A stretch of 64,000 nucleotides of DNA from Acanthacorydalis orientalis. Lineage: Eukaryota; Arthropoda; Insecta; Megaloptera; Corydalidae. The translations under genes and the position numbers were made by a program. The notes beneath the pieces were generated by a model. It ran no database searches. It was not told the DNA's origin and was given only the letters and a program-made list of their open reading frames with translations. Shown in pieces: positions 36,309 to 51,569 of this stretch. Position 1 is the stretch's first letter. Each line of letters opens with the position of its first letter. The DNA lies in the NCBI GenBank assembly GCA_034766995.1, contig CM068313.1:29378325-29442324 (forward strand), in the 5' to 3' direction.

Positions 36309-37990
36309 CTAGTAAGAATTATTATTTTTCCTCTTGACATTTGTTATTAATAATATGTGTATTAAACACCAGAGGTAAAGGATTTTAATTATTTTAATAA
36401 TTATTTTATATGTACATGAATCTAACAATTCTTCATTCTTTTGAACATATTTATTACAGTTTATTGATTTAATCAGTCTACAGACTTCATTTAAAATGAA
36501 TTAATATTTTCATTTCTTAAAGCGTAGACATTTTGTAAATTAGTAATTTTTATGCCATTTGTGATTTATGAATAAACTTAAATAATAAATAAAATAATGT
36601 GAAGAATTTTTCAGGAATTATTTATATAAAATATGATACACATGTAGGTAATATAAATAAAGATAAATCTTCATATAATAATAGTAAATCCAAAAAAAAA
36701 AATTAAAGCAATGAATTTATTTTTTAATAATTAGAAAACGTGTAATAATATAATTGTAATATATTGACAATAAAATTGTAGTATATACTTAAATTTTTTA
36801 ATGGATGGCACGATTAATAATTGAAAAAGTCATAGTTGATTTTTTTGGTAGTGTAAGTACGAAACAAACTTTTAAGGAGAAATCTTTTTAGCAGTGAAAT
36901 AGCAACCTACACATAAAAGAGTGACTATATGTAAAAGTATTGGATATTAAATGAGAAATTGATGCTTTTGAGAGTTAAAAAACCAAAATAATAATTTAAA
37001 ATATCAACTTAAAAGGTGTAGAATTTAATGAGAATAAAAATAGTGAGAAATAATTTGTTATGTGGCAAATAAAAACTTATAAATAAAATTATGTGATAGT
37101 AGTAAAAAATTGATAAAAAAATAATAACTTATTTTAAAGTAGACCTCATGCTTTGTACTAAATGAGGAACTATTTTTAAAGAATACTAAATCAGTGAAAG
37201 AATGATCAAAATCAATACATTAAGCATAATTAGAAAAAATAATCTGAGTCTACTTAATACTGAAGTTGTCATTAATATTTTAAATAATAATTCATTGAAT
37301 AAAAATTAAAATAAAGAATTATTTTACATAAATTTCATTTTTGTGTTTTATCGAAACATTAATATAAATATTTTATATTAAAATACTTGTAAATATGAAT
37401 AGTTTATTAAAAATGTTCATTTTATTCCTTTTGTGCATTTATGAGTAGATAAATTAGAAGTATAATCCACCAATTTTATTTCACGAATTTTTTTTTTGAA
37501 TTTTATTATATTTGTTATTACGTTACTAATAATACATTAAAAAACTATTATTTATACGAACCAGTTTAAATAAGAAAGCAGGCAAAACCTTAACAAAAAT
37601 TATAATCTCTGATCTAATGATGATCCAAATATTGTCACAAACTGAAGGTGAAGAATGTTATGAATAGTCAAATTAATTTAGGTCAGATCCAGAGTATGTT
37701 AATTTAGCCGGTTCATTAGAATAATACACATGAATCAAACTCAAGTTAATTAAGAACTTATTTTTGCTTTATCAGAAGATCAACGACCTGAATAAAATTT
37801 TAATTACAAGATTTGTGATATATGATCCATTAATACTGTTGACATTATTGGACTGTTGCACGAAATACATATAAGGTAGAGTAGAAACCAAAAATAACGT
37901 GGGAATACATGTATTTACTAACTTCTTTCAAATATATCAAAATCAAAGGAATATTTAATACCACAATCAATTTAAGAGACTATTTGTCTC
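36307..37990. other. Very AT-rich noncoding DNA
   Basis: No gene or array. Slightly richer sequence at 37600-37900. CGTGGGAATA at 37898-37907 matches the Su(H) consensus YGTGRGAA. Confidence 0.65.
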
Positions 37991-37994
37991 TTCA

Positions 37995-38085
37995 TATAAA
38001 AAATATATTTAGTATTAAATAATGTATTATTTAAAAATGTTTTTTTATAAACAAACGCCCAGTTATATATATATATGTGTGTATT

Positions 38086-38128
<43 letters not shown>

Positions 38129-38825
38129 TTATATATAGTTTATATTTTTTAGTCAGGTTATATGTTCTATCATATATTCTATTCAAATATTCAATTAGTT
38201 AAATTTCAATGACTCATATTGTATTAATATATTTTTTTGATATTTAAAAGTTGGTTTCATACAAATAAACAACGTATGTGTGTATATATATATATACATT
38301 GGAATCTGCTTATTGTGATCAATTTGGGACTTTTTGATGCAATGCAGGGACTGTTTTGGGCAATTTTTGATAACAATAACCAGCTGATGACATTAAACAG
38401 AAGATAAAATATTTTCATTATTGAACTCAACTATCTTACAAACAATTATGGCATTTGTACAATTTATATTTATCACAAACGGTACACTTAATACAAAATT
38501 ACATATTTATGGCACATTTCCTATAAGAAACTGTTTTTGAAAACAACAACAAATTTATTTGAGAAAATTATCAAGTGTTATCTGTCGTTCGTTAACGTTT
38601 ATTAGCAATGTCCATTACAAAATGTCAATTTAGTATGAATTTGCTAAGAATTCTTATCGTTTGTCGCCAAGTGCAATTATCAGAATTGATAACAATAACT
38701 GAAGTTTGATTATAATAGGCGGATTAATTTTAACTTATTTTATAGTGCCATGGTACCGATTGATTATGATAACAGTAGCCGATTGATGACTATCCGTGAT
38801 TGTACTAACCGGATTCCAGTGTGTG

Positions 38826-38872
<47 letters not shown>

Positions 38873-38945
38873 CTGGGTTTTTGTTTTTAAAAAAACATTT
38901 TTAAATAATACATTATTTAATACTAATGTATTTTTTATTATATTT
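37995..38945. repeat. Large inverted repeat (~75-bp arms)
   Basis: The left arm (about 37995-38068, containing ATGTATTATTTAAAAATG and ACGCCCAGTTATAT) is the reverse complement of the right arm (about 38869-38945, containing ATATAACTGGGTTTTT and CATTTTTAAATAATACAT) with few mismatches. About 800 bases separate the arms. They begin at (TA)n arrays on their inner sides (38064-38125 and 38822-38870) and enclose the element at 38297-38821. This may be a fold-back element, or the ends of a larger AT-rich transposon into which a second element inserted. No coding capacity. Confidence 0.75.
38297..38821. mobile_element. Second TA-flanked inverted-repeat transposon, nested
   Basis: A 525-bp element. 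Left end CATTGGAATCTGCTTATTGT, then GATCA. Right end, as reverse complement, CACTGGAATCCGGTTAGTAC, then AATCA. About three quarters of the first 25 bases match. Both ends touch TA-rich arrays, consistent with TA target choice in Tc1/mariner-type elements; the ends resemble non-autonomous pogo-like termini. The interior carries repeated GATAACAATAAC-type words (near 38367, 38688 and, varied, 38768), as subterminal repeats would. No transposase coding. More decayed than the element at 32037. Confidence 0.7.
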
Positions 38946-39680
38946 TATTAATTTTAAAATTCAAGTACCTAAAAATGTAATTTTATTTTTGATACTCATG
39001 AATTTAATGAAGTTTACACAAAATTGAAATTTTTTTAAAGAATATTGTGTTGTATTCTGAGCAAAAAATAATTTTTGAACAATATAAAATTACTGAAAGA
39101 ATAATTAAAGTTAATAAACCCCGTGTAATAAGAAAAAAAATTAATACTTTCTACCATATTATGAGTAAAATTCATTGCTTTTGATAATGAATTTTTTCTT
39201 CTTACAATGAATATAGATTTAAATTCTGATAGAATATGTTAAAAATATATATTAATATTAAAAAAATGAGGATTATGTACTCTAGACCGAATCAAGAAAT
39301 AAACCATAGATTATAAAAGATTTCATAGCCAACACCATGTACAAAAAGGTGTAAAAACATTGTTGTCATTATTAATTTGAATTTATAATTTTTGAATCTA
39401 ATACATATAAACATAAAATTTATTTCAAAAAGAAAATAATTTTTAAATTTGTGTCACTTAACAGAATATTTTAATTACTAATATATGCAAATGAGTACAT
39501 GATACTTTTTCTGCATTGTATTATACTATCAGTAAACATAATCTGACTTGTTCCAACGATCTACATTGTATTATGCAAATTTGTTAATGGCATTAAAAAT
39601 GTTGAAGTTTGTAAATTATACAATTCATTGTCACTAGCGCTGAGATTTTATGTTAGTGACTACAACTGTACGAGTATTTG
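38946..39680. other. AT-rich noncoding DNA
   Basis: AT-rich spacer, nothing recognised. Confidence 0.7.
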
Positions 39681-39681
<1 letters not shown>

Positions 39682-39738
<57 letters not shown>

Positions 39739-39740
39739 TG
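39682..39740. repeat. (CA)n-(TA)n microsatellite
   Basis: A CA run of about 18 bases then about 38 bases of TA. Confidence 0.95.
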
Positions 39741-39950
39741 TTTATATAACCATGTACAGGTCAATATTGTATTTATTATTTTTTGTTTTTCAAACATGAC
39801 ACAATATTGAAAACATATTAACATATCAAAAAGACAAATATTTAAATATTTTCAACTGTCTATACTTAGTTATAACTTGAAACCGTTATACATTAACAAT
39901 AAACAAGATTCTAACTGTCTAGATTGTGTGATATAGATACATATATTAAA

Positions 39951-39953
<3 letters not shown>

Positions 39954-40009
<56 letters not shown>
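39954..40009. repeat. (TA)n microsatellite
   Basis: About 56 bases of alternating TA. Confidence 0.95.
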
Positions 40010-40010
<1 letters not shown>

Positions 40011-40400
40011 ATCACTTTGTGTCATTGAAACACTCATATTCCAAAATAAGTAAAGTTTAAAACAAAATTCAAAATAGTTTCAATTTAACAGTTCAACTAA
40101 CAGAGTAACTAACATTATTTTTTGTAACATACAGATAAAGATCGGATTTTAAAATAGTTGTCTTCTATCAAATCAGAAAACTTTGTTAAACTTATAAAAA
40201 AGTATATAAATGCAAAATTCCTTATTTAGTTTAATAAAATTATGAGTTTAGTTTAAAATTTAGATTGGGTTATATATTCTACATGCTCCATTAAGCTTTA
40301 TTCGTCATTTTGTAATTAAGAAAAAAATATTCGACTCGTCCATTTTGATCACGACCACCCTGCAATCAGATATGTAAAATATATGGAATAAAAAAACACT
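40010..40400. other. AT-rich noncoding DNA
   Basis: AT-rich spacer, nothing recognised. Confidence 0.7.
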
Positions 40401-40640
40401 AAATGTAAAATGACAGCGATATTTTACGTGCTTATTATATCGAGTTCAATTATGAATTTTGATTTATGGAAAACGTACACGCGTGCCATTAAAATTAAAA
40501 ACACCGTCGTCTGTCGTAATGGAACATAACCGATTTGAATTTCTGATCATGTTGGTAATCATTTGTATGTGCGTTCATGCAAGACGCCCCATACGAAACT
40601 TAGAACATTTAGTCTAGAGTCGGCTTTAGATTTCTTATTT
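40400..40640. promoter_or_regulatory. Higher-complexity island
   Basis: About 230 bases with CpGs and mixed words (GTACACGCGTGCC near 40476, ACCGTCGTCTGTCG near 40503, AAGACGCCCCATACG near 40581). No frame. Candidate regulatory element by composition. Confidence 0.35.
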
Positions 40641-40941
40641 TTAATTACAACTTAAAAAAAGAAAAATAAAATCCGTGAAAAAAACACAAATGAAATTTTG
40701 TCAAGTAGAATATGAAAAAAAACCGTTTGAAGTAAAAATGAAAACAATTATATACTTGGTTTTTATTATTTTCAATATATTAGTTTTGTACATGAATTTA
40801 TATATATATATAAATGTTTATGATAAGAAAATTAACTATTAAAAACATAAATTAGTAAAAAGGTAAAAGTAAATATCATTTAAATTAATATGTTATCTAT
40901 TTTAAATTAATACTTAACTTTTATTTCATCCATAGTATATA

Positions 40942-41000
40942 ATATTAACCTTAAAATTTATATTAACCTTATAATCTTTTTATATTAACCTTAAAATTTA
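40942..41000 (+). repeat. Three tandem ~20-bp units
   Basis: The unit TATTAACCTTAAAATTTA occurs at about 40943-40960 and 40983-41000, with a diverged middle copy (TATTAACCTTATAATCTTTT) at 40961-40980. Confidence 0.85.
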
Positions 41001-41229
41001 TTTTGGAAAATACTTTCATTTTGTATATAGGTAAATGTTTTCCAGTTGAGTATATAAAAGATTTAATTTTATAATTACTAGTATAATTAGAGCATAAAAA
41101 ATTTTTGTATTCGTAGTTTATATATTTTTCAAGTTCTCAAACGAGGAAAGCGTCAAAATGAAAATAAAAAAAATTAAACATAGAAAAAAGACAAAACTTC
41201 AAAAAACACAAAACAGCATTTTTATACTT

Positions 41230-41700
41230 GGGCGGTTTGAAGAGTAACTTGGTAGATGTTAAAGATAACAGCTTTCGATTCAAAGCATACACTATTTTTT
41301 GACATTAACTCCTCGAAGCTCAACGCACTAGACCTCTAGTCCTCTCAATACCCATTGTGACCTATATCGCCTTCCAACCAAAAAATGGGGAGTTTTGGAA
41401 ATAAACAGAAGTCCAAGGGAACCAAATTCGTCGAGTACGGTGTATTTTAAACTTTATTCGGTTATTTTTTACTGAGCGACAACATTTGAATGAGCTGGTA
41501 TATTATCATGGTGAAATAATGTTATTTTGTTGGATATTCTGGTACGCTCTCCGCGATAGCTGCCTTCAACTTCGGCAAAAGTGATGCTTAGTGTTGAATA
41601 TACAAGATACAAAATTAGAATTTTCGCGAGGTTGGCAATTTGTATTTGGACTTGGGACACAGATTTATTCAATTTTTGCACTCGATGCATAGGCTGTACT
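41230..41700 (-). pseudogene. Decayed Tc1/mariner transposase fragment, different family
   Basis: On the minus strand, translation from about 41560 gives ITLFHHDNIPAHSNVVAQ, the HDN-P-H signature around the second catalytic Asp of mariner-type transposases. It is followed, after stops and a frame disturbance, by a stretch ending KTPHFLVGRRYRS that resembles the downstream FPKLK-L-GRRF region. The usual PPYSPDLAPSD motif is not readable. Sequence from the mid catalytic domain toward the C-terminus is present; the N-terminal DNA-binding part is not seen. The low-coordinate side (TTGGGCGGTTTGAAGAG near 41228) could be a terminal repeat, but I saw no partner. Not the same element as copies A-C. 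Confidence 0.65.
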
Positions 41701-42000
41701 TTTTCATTTCATTGTCAATTTATTATGAATGTTTTCAAGTGAGAAGCACTCGAATTAAAAAAAAATGGTTATTATCTTTTTTAGTCGTAAAAATAAGAAA
41801 ATGAATATTGTAAAAATATATTATGTTATACTGCATACAAACTGTAACTGTAAGCAACGGCCTAAAAATGTCAGTTTCTGGAAAAATGAGTAAATTAGAT
41901 TTATAGAGAAGTTAATATTGGAATCATTTGATATTTTTTTTGTTTATTCCGACTCTGACTTACAAGCATGTCCTTATACAATCGTACATTTTACAAAAAT
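41701..42000. other. AT-rich noncoding DNA
   Basis: AT-rich spacer, nothing recognised. Confidence 0.7.
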
Positions 42001-42345
42001 TCGAAACGAATGCGCATAGTTAATGTTTGTGTTAAAGTATTCAATCGGTAGCACTTTAGTAGCGGACGGTCTCAGCGGGATGTGAACCAGCGTCCAGACC
42101 GGTGGCGTGCGCGCTGAATACGTAATCGATTCACAAACGCCTCCACAGAGCGTCACACCGCACCGATCCTGCTGCCGTGACCACACAATTAGCATAATCT
42201 GGTTTATTCAAAATAATCTTGTGTGTAACTACTGGGCGTTTAGTGCGCTTTAACTGTCTCATTAGAATGCTCGTTGGCGCAACAACAATGGTTTTTAAGC
42301 GCGTGACCTCTTAAGAACTATATACAACACGTCACGAAGATGGAT
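42000..42345. promoter_or_regulatory. GC-rich, CpG-rich island
   Basis: By eye one of the most GC-rich stretches in the window, especially 42050-42185 (GCGGACGGTCTCAGCGGG, GACCGGTGGCGTGCGCGC, AGCGTCACACCGCACCG). CpG is clearly not depleted, which suggests unmethylated or lightly methylated DNA. Also present are ATCGATT, GACCACACAA (Runt-type), and GGCGTTTAGTGCGC. The 73-residue minus-strand frame (41974-42195) shows no domain. This could be a promoter-type island of an unannotated transcript or an enhancer. No TATA or initiator was recognised. Confidence 0.45.
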
Positions 42346-43659
42346 GAGGGTAATTTTTTAAGAAACGTCGTTTGGTGTCATACTATATTTTTAAATATGG
42401 TAATTCTCGTATTGTTTAACTGCACTTCCTAGTTTCACTGTATTGCGTTTTTCTGCCGTTACTTATTGTATTCATTACAAAAATATCCCTTTTATTAAGA
42501 CAATGTATTACACTTTCTAGACACAAATGTTTAGGTTCAGATTGAATCTTGGCAGGAATATATTTGTGTTACTATAGAATAAGATTTCTAATAGAAAAAT
42601 AAATTCAAACTCATATATTGTATGCACTTTACTGTCTACATAATGTCAAACACAATTATATTATGTAATTAAATTTGATGTAATATTATTTTTTATTTAA
42701 ATAAACAACGGTTTGTGAGGGTTTTCAGCATATCTCCAATTTTAAAGTTTATTAAATTGGCAAGATAGATGCCTCCTTTTTACTTAGAAGAAAATTATAC
42801 GAAGATAATATAATGTTTTATGTGTATAATTTAGTATTTAATTTATACAAATTTTTATCAAAGTAGATTTTTCAATTGTACACTAAAATATACTTTAAAC
42901 GTGTATATTCAAATGATTATAAGATATAATTTTAGTTCGCGTATTACGTATCTATAATATCAAGTATAATATTGCAACTGTATTTAATTTAATTACGAAA
43001 GGAACGAAATTCATATCTAGAGCACAAAATTATCTAGTATTTAACACATAAATATTAATGTGAGTTTACTGGTTCCAATAAATATTGAAAAAAATACTTA
43101 ATAATATATATTTATGGGTCCTAAAATTACTTTGAACTTTTTGAGACACAGTTGTTAGAAATGCTTGGAAATTAATATCCATATCGTTTAGAAACTATAT
43201 TAAGTTGAATAATCTATAAACGGTATTAAATTAAGGTAGGTTATTTTGGAATTTTAACGACTAGTATAAAGTTAGAAAAATTCGACACAGCTATGAAATG
43301 TATTAACACTATATAATTTATTTTAATATTATTAATGGTTTTAGTTCGGTTTCAGTTAGTAGTCATTAAATAGTAAAATCTGGAAAGCAATTTTGTTGTG
43401 TTCCAATCAATTAACTGTCTGAAACCTGTCAAACTTTACGCAACATTCCATATTCTCATCAGTATATTATAAAATAAACTTCTTAATTAACACGAGACAC
43501 ATTTGACCATTATAATTTTAAAGTTGTCTCTGAATGTAGTCTACATTTCTTTATTATCACATTTTAATATTCTTCTTAAATAGAATACATATTTTTAAGT
43601 ATAACAAGGAAATATTTCGGGTGTATTACTATTATGTATATATCATTATGAACACTATA

Positions 43660-43707
<48 letters not shown>

Positions 43708-44676
43708 TATTAGGTATTTGAAAATAAAATATAAAAAAATGATTTTATTATTAATTTTGATCTATTGAAAACATATATTTGAAATCTGATAATAAAATAA
43801 CGAAACTTTTATATCTTACAGTTGTTAATTTGTCATTATCTGAAAGAAATATTTGATATTTTTCTACGAAATATTACTCTTTATAATTTGATTGGTTTTG
43901 TTTCATCTTTCTTGAATATTAATTTGAATATTAAAAAATATCGTATATATTCATACACGTACACTCAACATACAAGCAAACACATATTTATGTACATATA
44001 AGCAAAAGAAAATATACATCGACAATTTTGTATGTTAGTTATTAACAATAAATCATTGTGTGTCTAATATTATATAGTTGAGTTAAATTGTCTTCTAGGT
44101 TCATAATACAGCGAAAAATATTCTAACCATAAATGTAAGAAAATTGCACACTATTTAAATGACGTTGTTATATACTAAACAATACGAATGTTATTATTAT
44201 TCATTTTATTATAATTTATTTCTCAATCAACGTCACGTCGATTTATATATATCTTACTGAAAACTAATTTATGTAAATTTTGCAAGTTATGACGCATTAC
44301 TATTATAATAATGTTATGTAAAATATAATATGCAATAAAAGATTGGAGGTGAATGATAATGAAATTCTCTCTCCGTCCAATGAAATATTGTTCATAAAAT
44401 ACATTTTATAATTAATTTTTTGCAGATTTTAAAATACATTAAACAATAATTTAATCTTCATTTCGGTGAATCATTACCATATTGATATGGTATTAAAATT
44501 GAGTATTATAATATGACATTATAATAAATAGACACTCTGCCATCATTCTTTATAATAGTATTAACTACTTTTTAATATATCATTATTTCATTAAAATTGG
44601 TCTAAATTTTCAGGTTAATTATTATTTAATAGTTTAATCGCTTTTTATACTAAATTAAATTATTAAAAGTTTGATT

Positions 44677-44714
<38 letters not shown>

Positions 44715-45065
44715 TAAAATTTTGTTTAAAATTAACTTTTTCCATTGCGTACATTTTTAAAAATTTCAACATATTAATTTATTTTTGAAAGAATGATTTA
44801 TTTATAGTATATATATATATATATATAATTTTTAGTGTGATGCAATTAATAAAATTTTATTAATACCAAGATTTTTTTTATAAAAGGACGAAAATGAATT
44901 CAAGCTACTTTGTCGATGCTTTTCAAAATGTATAGACTTAAATAATATTTTATTGGTTTCTTATATATAGACATAGCTTTGGAATAGTACGCTAATTAAA
45001 AAAAAATATTTAAATCATATTTCCAGTTATATATTTATGTGACACACTCAATATATTTTCCTTGT
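42346..45065. other. AT-rich gene-free stretch
   Basis: Nearly 3 kb of AT-rich DNA with (TA)n arrays at 43661-43712, 44681-44711 and 44807-44827. No gene, transposon end or strong island. Confidence 0.7.
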
Positions 45066-45690
45066 AGAATTCTCATATGTGTGGTTTTTATTTAAAAATC
45101 GGATTAACGGCAAAGAGTGGCACAGAAGTTCTAATAAAAATCAATGTATTGATCTACAGAAACTTGCATGTCTCATTAAACTAGATAATTGTCTATTGAA
45201 GAATACAGAATAATTTATTTATCTTAACGAGCATAAATACTGACCCTAATAATTAATAATTACATGTCTGAAGCGAGCGCAAGAGGTCACGAGGTAAGAG
45301 ATGGAAAATGCGATCGACTGTCAAATGGTAGCGATAAATCTCAGCTCCGTTCACTACTACAAATGAATGTTTTTTGTTATTTAAATGTGGTCTGGCTACT
45401 AATACTCTATTTAATGTATATCATTATAGGATATTTGCTTCTAATATTTCATTTGTGGGCAATAATTTACTAGAGAATCGAGCGTGGCTAGAAGGCAGAT
45501 CCACAATTACATGGTGTCGGCGATTTCGTAAATAGGACCAATGATTAAATATGGTATTTAAGGGTTAATTATAGAGTGAAATGAAATGCGTAAAGCCAGT
45601 AGTGAATGATGTAGCCATTTTAAGAACTTATTATAGGTGGGTCGTCGTGTAGGTATTATCTCGTTCAATTGATATTTCGGTTACTCGTTA
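45065..45690. promoter_or_regulatory. Higher-complexity island with a donor-like AGGTAAGAG
   Basis: Mixed composition over about 600 bases; densest at 45260-45370 and 45470-45680. AGAGGTCACGAGGTAAGAG at 45282-45300 includes a nuclear-receptor-like AGGTCA and a perfect AG|GTAAG splice-donor match (GT at 45294) ten codons after an ATG at 45264 (MSEASARGHE). Read through, the 69-residue frame ends in a hydrophobic Leu/Ile-rich stretch typical of AT-rich noncoding DNA. Either a chance donor inside a regulatory island or, less likely, a tiny first exon. Confidence 0.35.
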
Positions 45691-46900
45691 TGCCAGAATA
45701 TTTTAAAATGATTGATTTTCTAGTTTATTTTCAAATAATGATTGTCATATCCAGATACACCTTCAAATTATAATTTGATTACACCTTGATTAAAAAGAGA
45801 ATGATTTATTTGATCTAATATAAAATATTGAATATTTAATCATTATTATTTTTAATTTCAAGAAATTGATTTTAATTTTTTCAATGATACAGTAATTTAG
45901 TAATAATCGGCAACGAAGTAAAAAGCTTGCAAACATTATTCTAAAATTTAAATATAGAGAATAAGTAAAGAAACAGGGTTATGAAATTTATTATAGAGCA
46001 GTATTTGTGTCCAAAACAAAGTAATGTACTAAATGTTTTCAGAACTAATAAATTCAATTTTTAATAAAACAAAAGTTTAAAATACTATAAATTCGAGGTA
46101 ATTATTAAACAAAAAAATAAAATGTACAAATGGTATTATAAAAGACCTTAAAAAAGAGAAATAATTTTTATTATAATATTAATTCAATATATTTAAAATT
46201 GTTTTTTTTTGTGCATTTGTGTTGTTTGGATAAATTTTATTGAATGAAAGATTTTATTCATTTATATAATAAATTATAGTAATTACTTCTAATGTTGTCT
46301 TTTAGAAACGAAATTATATGATGAATTTTAATGTTTACTTCAAAAATTAATTTAAACTTTTTTTAATCCAGATTGAAAATAATTTTGTGATATTTTGTTT
46401 TCGAACGGTTAAATCTATTAGTATTGATAATTCAATACAACTTTTCTGTTTTTAAGAAATTTTATTAAATCTTAATACATAAGTCATCTAAATGTATAGT
46501 TCAGAAAATAACAAGGAATAATTAATGCAATGAATGTCTGAAAATATTTGAAACGTAATTTTATTTGAATTTACGCATGCAAATAAATCATAACTGACAT
46601 ATTTTGACAGTATTTTTATTTATTTGAATATTTTTAAAATCGCAGAATTTTTAACATGACAGTTGATATAATAATGATGAAACATAATTTAATAAAGATA
46701 TTTAGCTTACATAAAATAAAAATATCCATTTACTTGCTAGCAAAAGAATTGCGCGCTAAATAAAAAAAGAATAGAGAGTTATTATAATTAGTTTTGAAAG
46801 GTAGTTTAAATTGACGAACGTTTATAATGACTTGTCAACAATTGCTTTTTTTAACAATACGTTAATACAACAGTAGCTGTTAGTTAAAATCAAGTATCTT
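45691..46900. other. Very AT-rich noncoding DNA
   Basis: No array, frame or element recognised. Confidence 0.7.
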
Positions 46901-47210
46901 CTTGTATTTTATACTGTAATGCCGGTTTCAATGTCAGAGCGGCCACGTCTTTGAGATGTAAATGATTGTAAATCATCTCGCTTGATTACCTTTTAATTGA
47001 ACTGGAGTTTATTTAAATAAATCTAGTTTTATTTTCGTGTCACTGCCGGGCAAATGATCAATCTGAGCCAGATACGATCGATAATCATACCTCTATTGGT
47101 CATCGCATAATCGAAGATTATAAATGAGAAGCCAATTATATCCACGAGGCTTTAGTTATTGACTTGTATAACAACCCTTTGGTTTGGTTATATTAATCAA
47201 TTTTTTAAAC
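46900..47210. promoter_or_regulatory. Higher-complexity island with homeodomain-like words
   Basis: About 300 bases of mixed sequence. GAGATG at 46953-46958 pairs with CATCTC at 46974-46979 around TAAATGATTGTAAAT, in which TGTAAAT is directly repeated. TTTAATTG, ACGATCGATAATC and ATTATAAATGAG follow. CGGCCACGTC and CTGCCGGGC give local GC. No frame. Candidate enhancer. Confidence 0.4.
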
Positions 47211-47988
47211 AACTTAAACTGAGCACACTCTTATAGATACGTACGTTTAAAATTGAACACACATTTATATACACATGCGTGTATAATTTTTCAATTTAAT
47301 AAATGTTTTTTTGATACATTAATGATTCCATGAAATTAGTTGTTTTAAATACTGGGTTTATTATGTATTAGATTATTATACAAATTTAGAATATTTATAT
47401 TTGAAATGGCTGTATTAGAACACACAAACATATACATATATAATGTACCTATATAGTAGATTTGAGAGATTGATGAGTAATATGAATAATAAAAAGTATT
47501 TATTTCACATAAAATGTTGAATATATAAAGGTGTTAAGTAATAATTCAAATAAAGATGAATTTCAAATATGGAATACAAATATTTTATTAACATATTATA
47601 TATATATATATATATATATTATAGAGTATTAAAGAATACTAATAATGGAAAAATAATATGGGTCCTTATTTTAATTTATTCACAAATTTCTTTATTTCTG
47701 ATAGATTAGTAGGACATAATATTTTGGTAAATATTGTATACAATAATTAAAACAAGAAATGTAAAATTGTTAATTATTAAATATAAAATAGATAAAGAGA
47801 TGAGAATTTAATTAATTTAAAATAAATAACACCCGAAAATAAATTTATAATATGTTTTAAGTGTGTACGAGTAATTCATTATCTCTGAGGTAATTTTCAC
47901 AAAATTTTGTTTCCCATATGGTTTGTTACTAAATTTGTTTTTATTCTTGTATTTTTTATTTAGATTATACATACATACATAATAAATA

Positions 47989-48027
<39 letters not shown>

Positions 48028-48080
48028 TTGGGTAAGTGTGAATGCATAAAATCTTATAACATTGTTGTACACAAAGAAAT
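47211..48080. other. AT-rich DNA with (TA)n arrays
   Basis: (TA)n arrays at 47600-47620 and 47990-48025; otherwise featureless. Confidence 0.7.
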
Positions 48081-48084
48081 TTCA

Positions 48085-48530
48085 AATGTTCCATATGTAT
48101 CTGAACACATACCTCGTTACCTGAAATATAATCGCGAAGGTGGATTATTTATTGAATACCTAGTAATCATAACCTCATTTTAATCATTTAAGATTGACAA
48201 ATGCAATGCTATATATTGTACCGAGGGCCGACATGACGCCGTATCGCCCGTCATTCAGTCTTGTAATTTATCGACGTCTGTCACGCTCGCTGATCTGATC
48301 CGCAAGTCTTCGTTGAGCTATTTGAAATTTAAATGTTGCACGACACTAGATCGAATGCCCTGATATCGACACTTCTGCAATGCAGCGGCGACTGCAGAGA
48401 CGGAATTTTGTCTTTAGCATACGTAGTTTACTTTCCTTGCCATCATGTTTTCAAATCATGACGTTTGACTGATAAATGGAGGATAGAGATAATGATGATG
48501 CTGTTGCAGGTGTGAATTCAAGGTGAACTT
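48085..48530. promoter_or_regulatory. Strong higher-complexity, CpG-containing island
   Basis: About 430 bases with a GC-rich centre at 48220-48410 (CCGAGGGCCGACATGACGCC, TATCGCCCGTCATTC, GACGTCTGTCACGCTCGC, GCAGCGGCGACTGCAG). No frame and no domain. TTTATTG and AATTTATCG homeodomain-like words flank the centre. Candidate enhancer or insulator by composition. Confidence 0.45.
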
Positions 48531-48915
48531 TAAAAGGGTGAAATATTTATAGTACTAGTGATTTTTTTTTTAATTTTTGTGTAAAAATAGTTTATCAGAA
48601 CTATCTTAATTATGCAGTTATATCTATTCTTATAAAATTGAATAACTGTCGTATGAATTAATATGGAATACATGTTTATTATTTGTCCAGAAATTAATGC
48701 AAATACAGTCACTTTCTGCTATAGAATAAAAAAGCAAACATGAATTAAGACTAAATAACATCTAATATATGAAAAATAAATTATATATTTGTTATTTTGG
48801 ATTAATTATTTTCAGTTTGTTTTCTTCGTATTAATAAAAAATAAGTAACCGATTAAAAATGAAACTACTTTAGTGGAGCGCTTAATTTTGAAGAATATTT
48901 TCATAAAATAAAAAT

Positions 48916-48944
<29 letters not shown>
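48531..48944. other. AT-rich noncoding DNA
   Basis: AT-rich spacer, nothing recognised. Confidence 0.7.
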
Positions 48945-51560
<2,616 letters not shown>

Positions 51561-51569
51561 TGAAAATTT

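Noticed and set aside
42101..42110. GGTGGCGTGC as a CTCF core in the 42.1-kb island
   Set aside because: Mismatches at key flanking positions; much weaker than the match at 51832.
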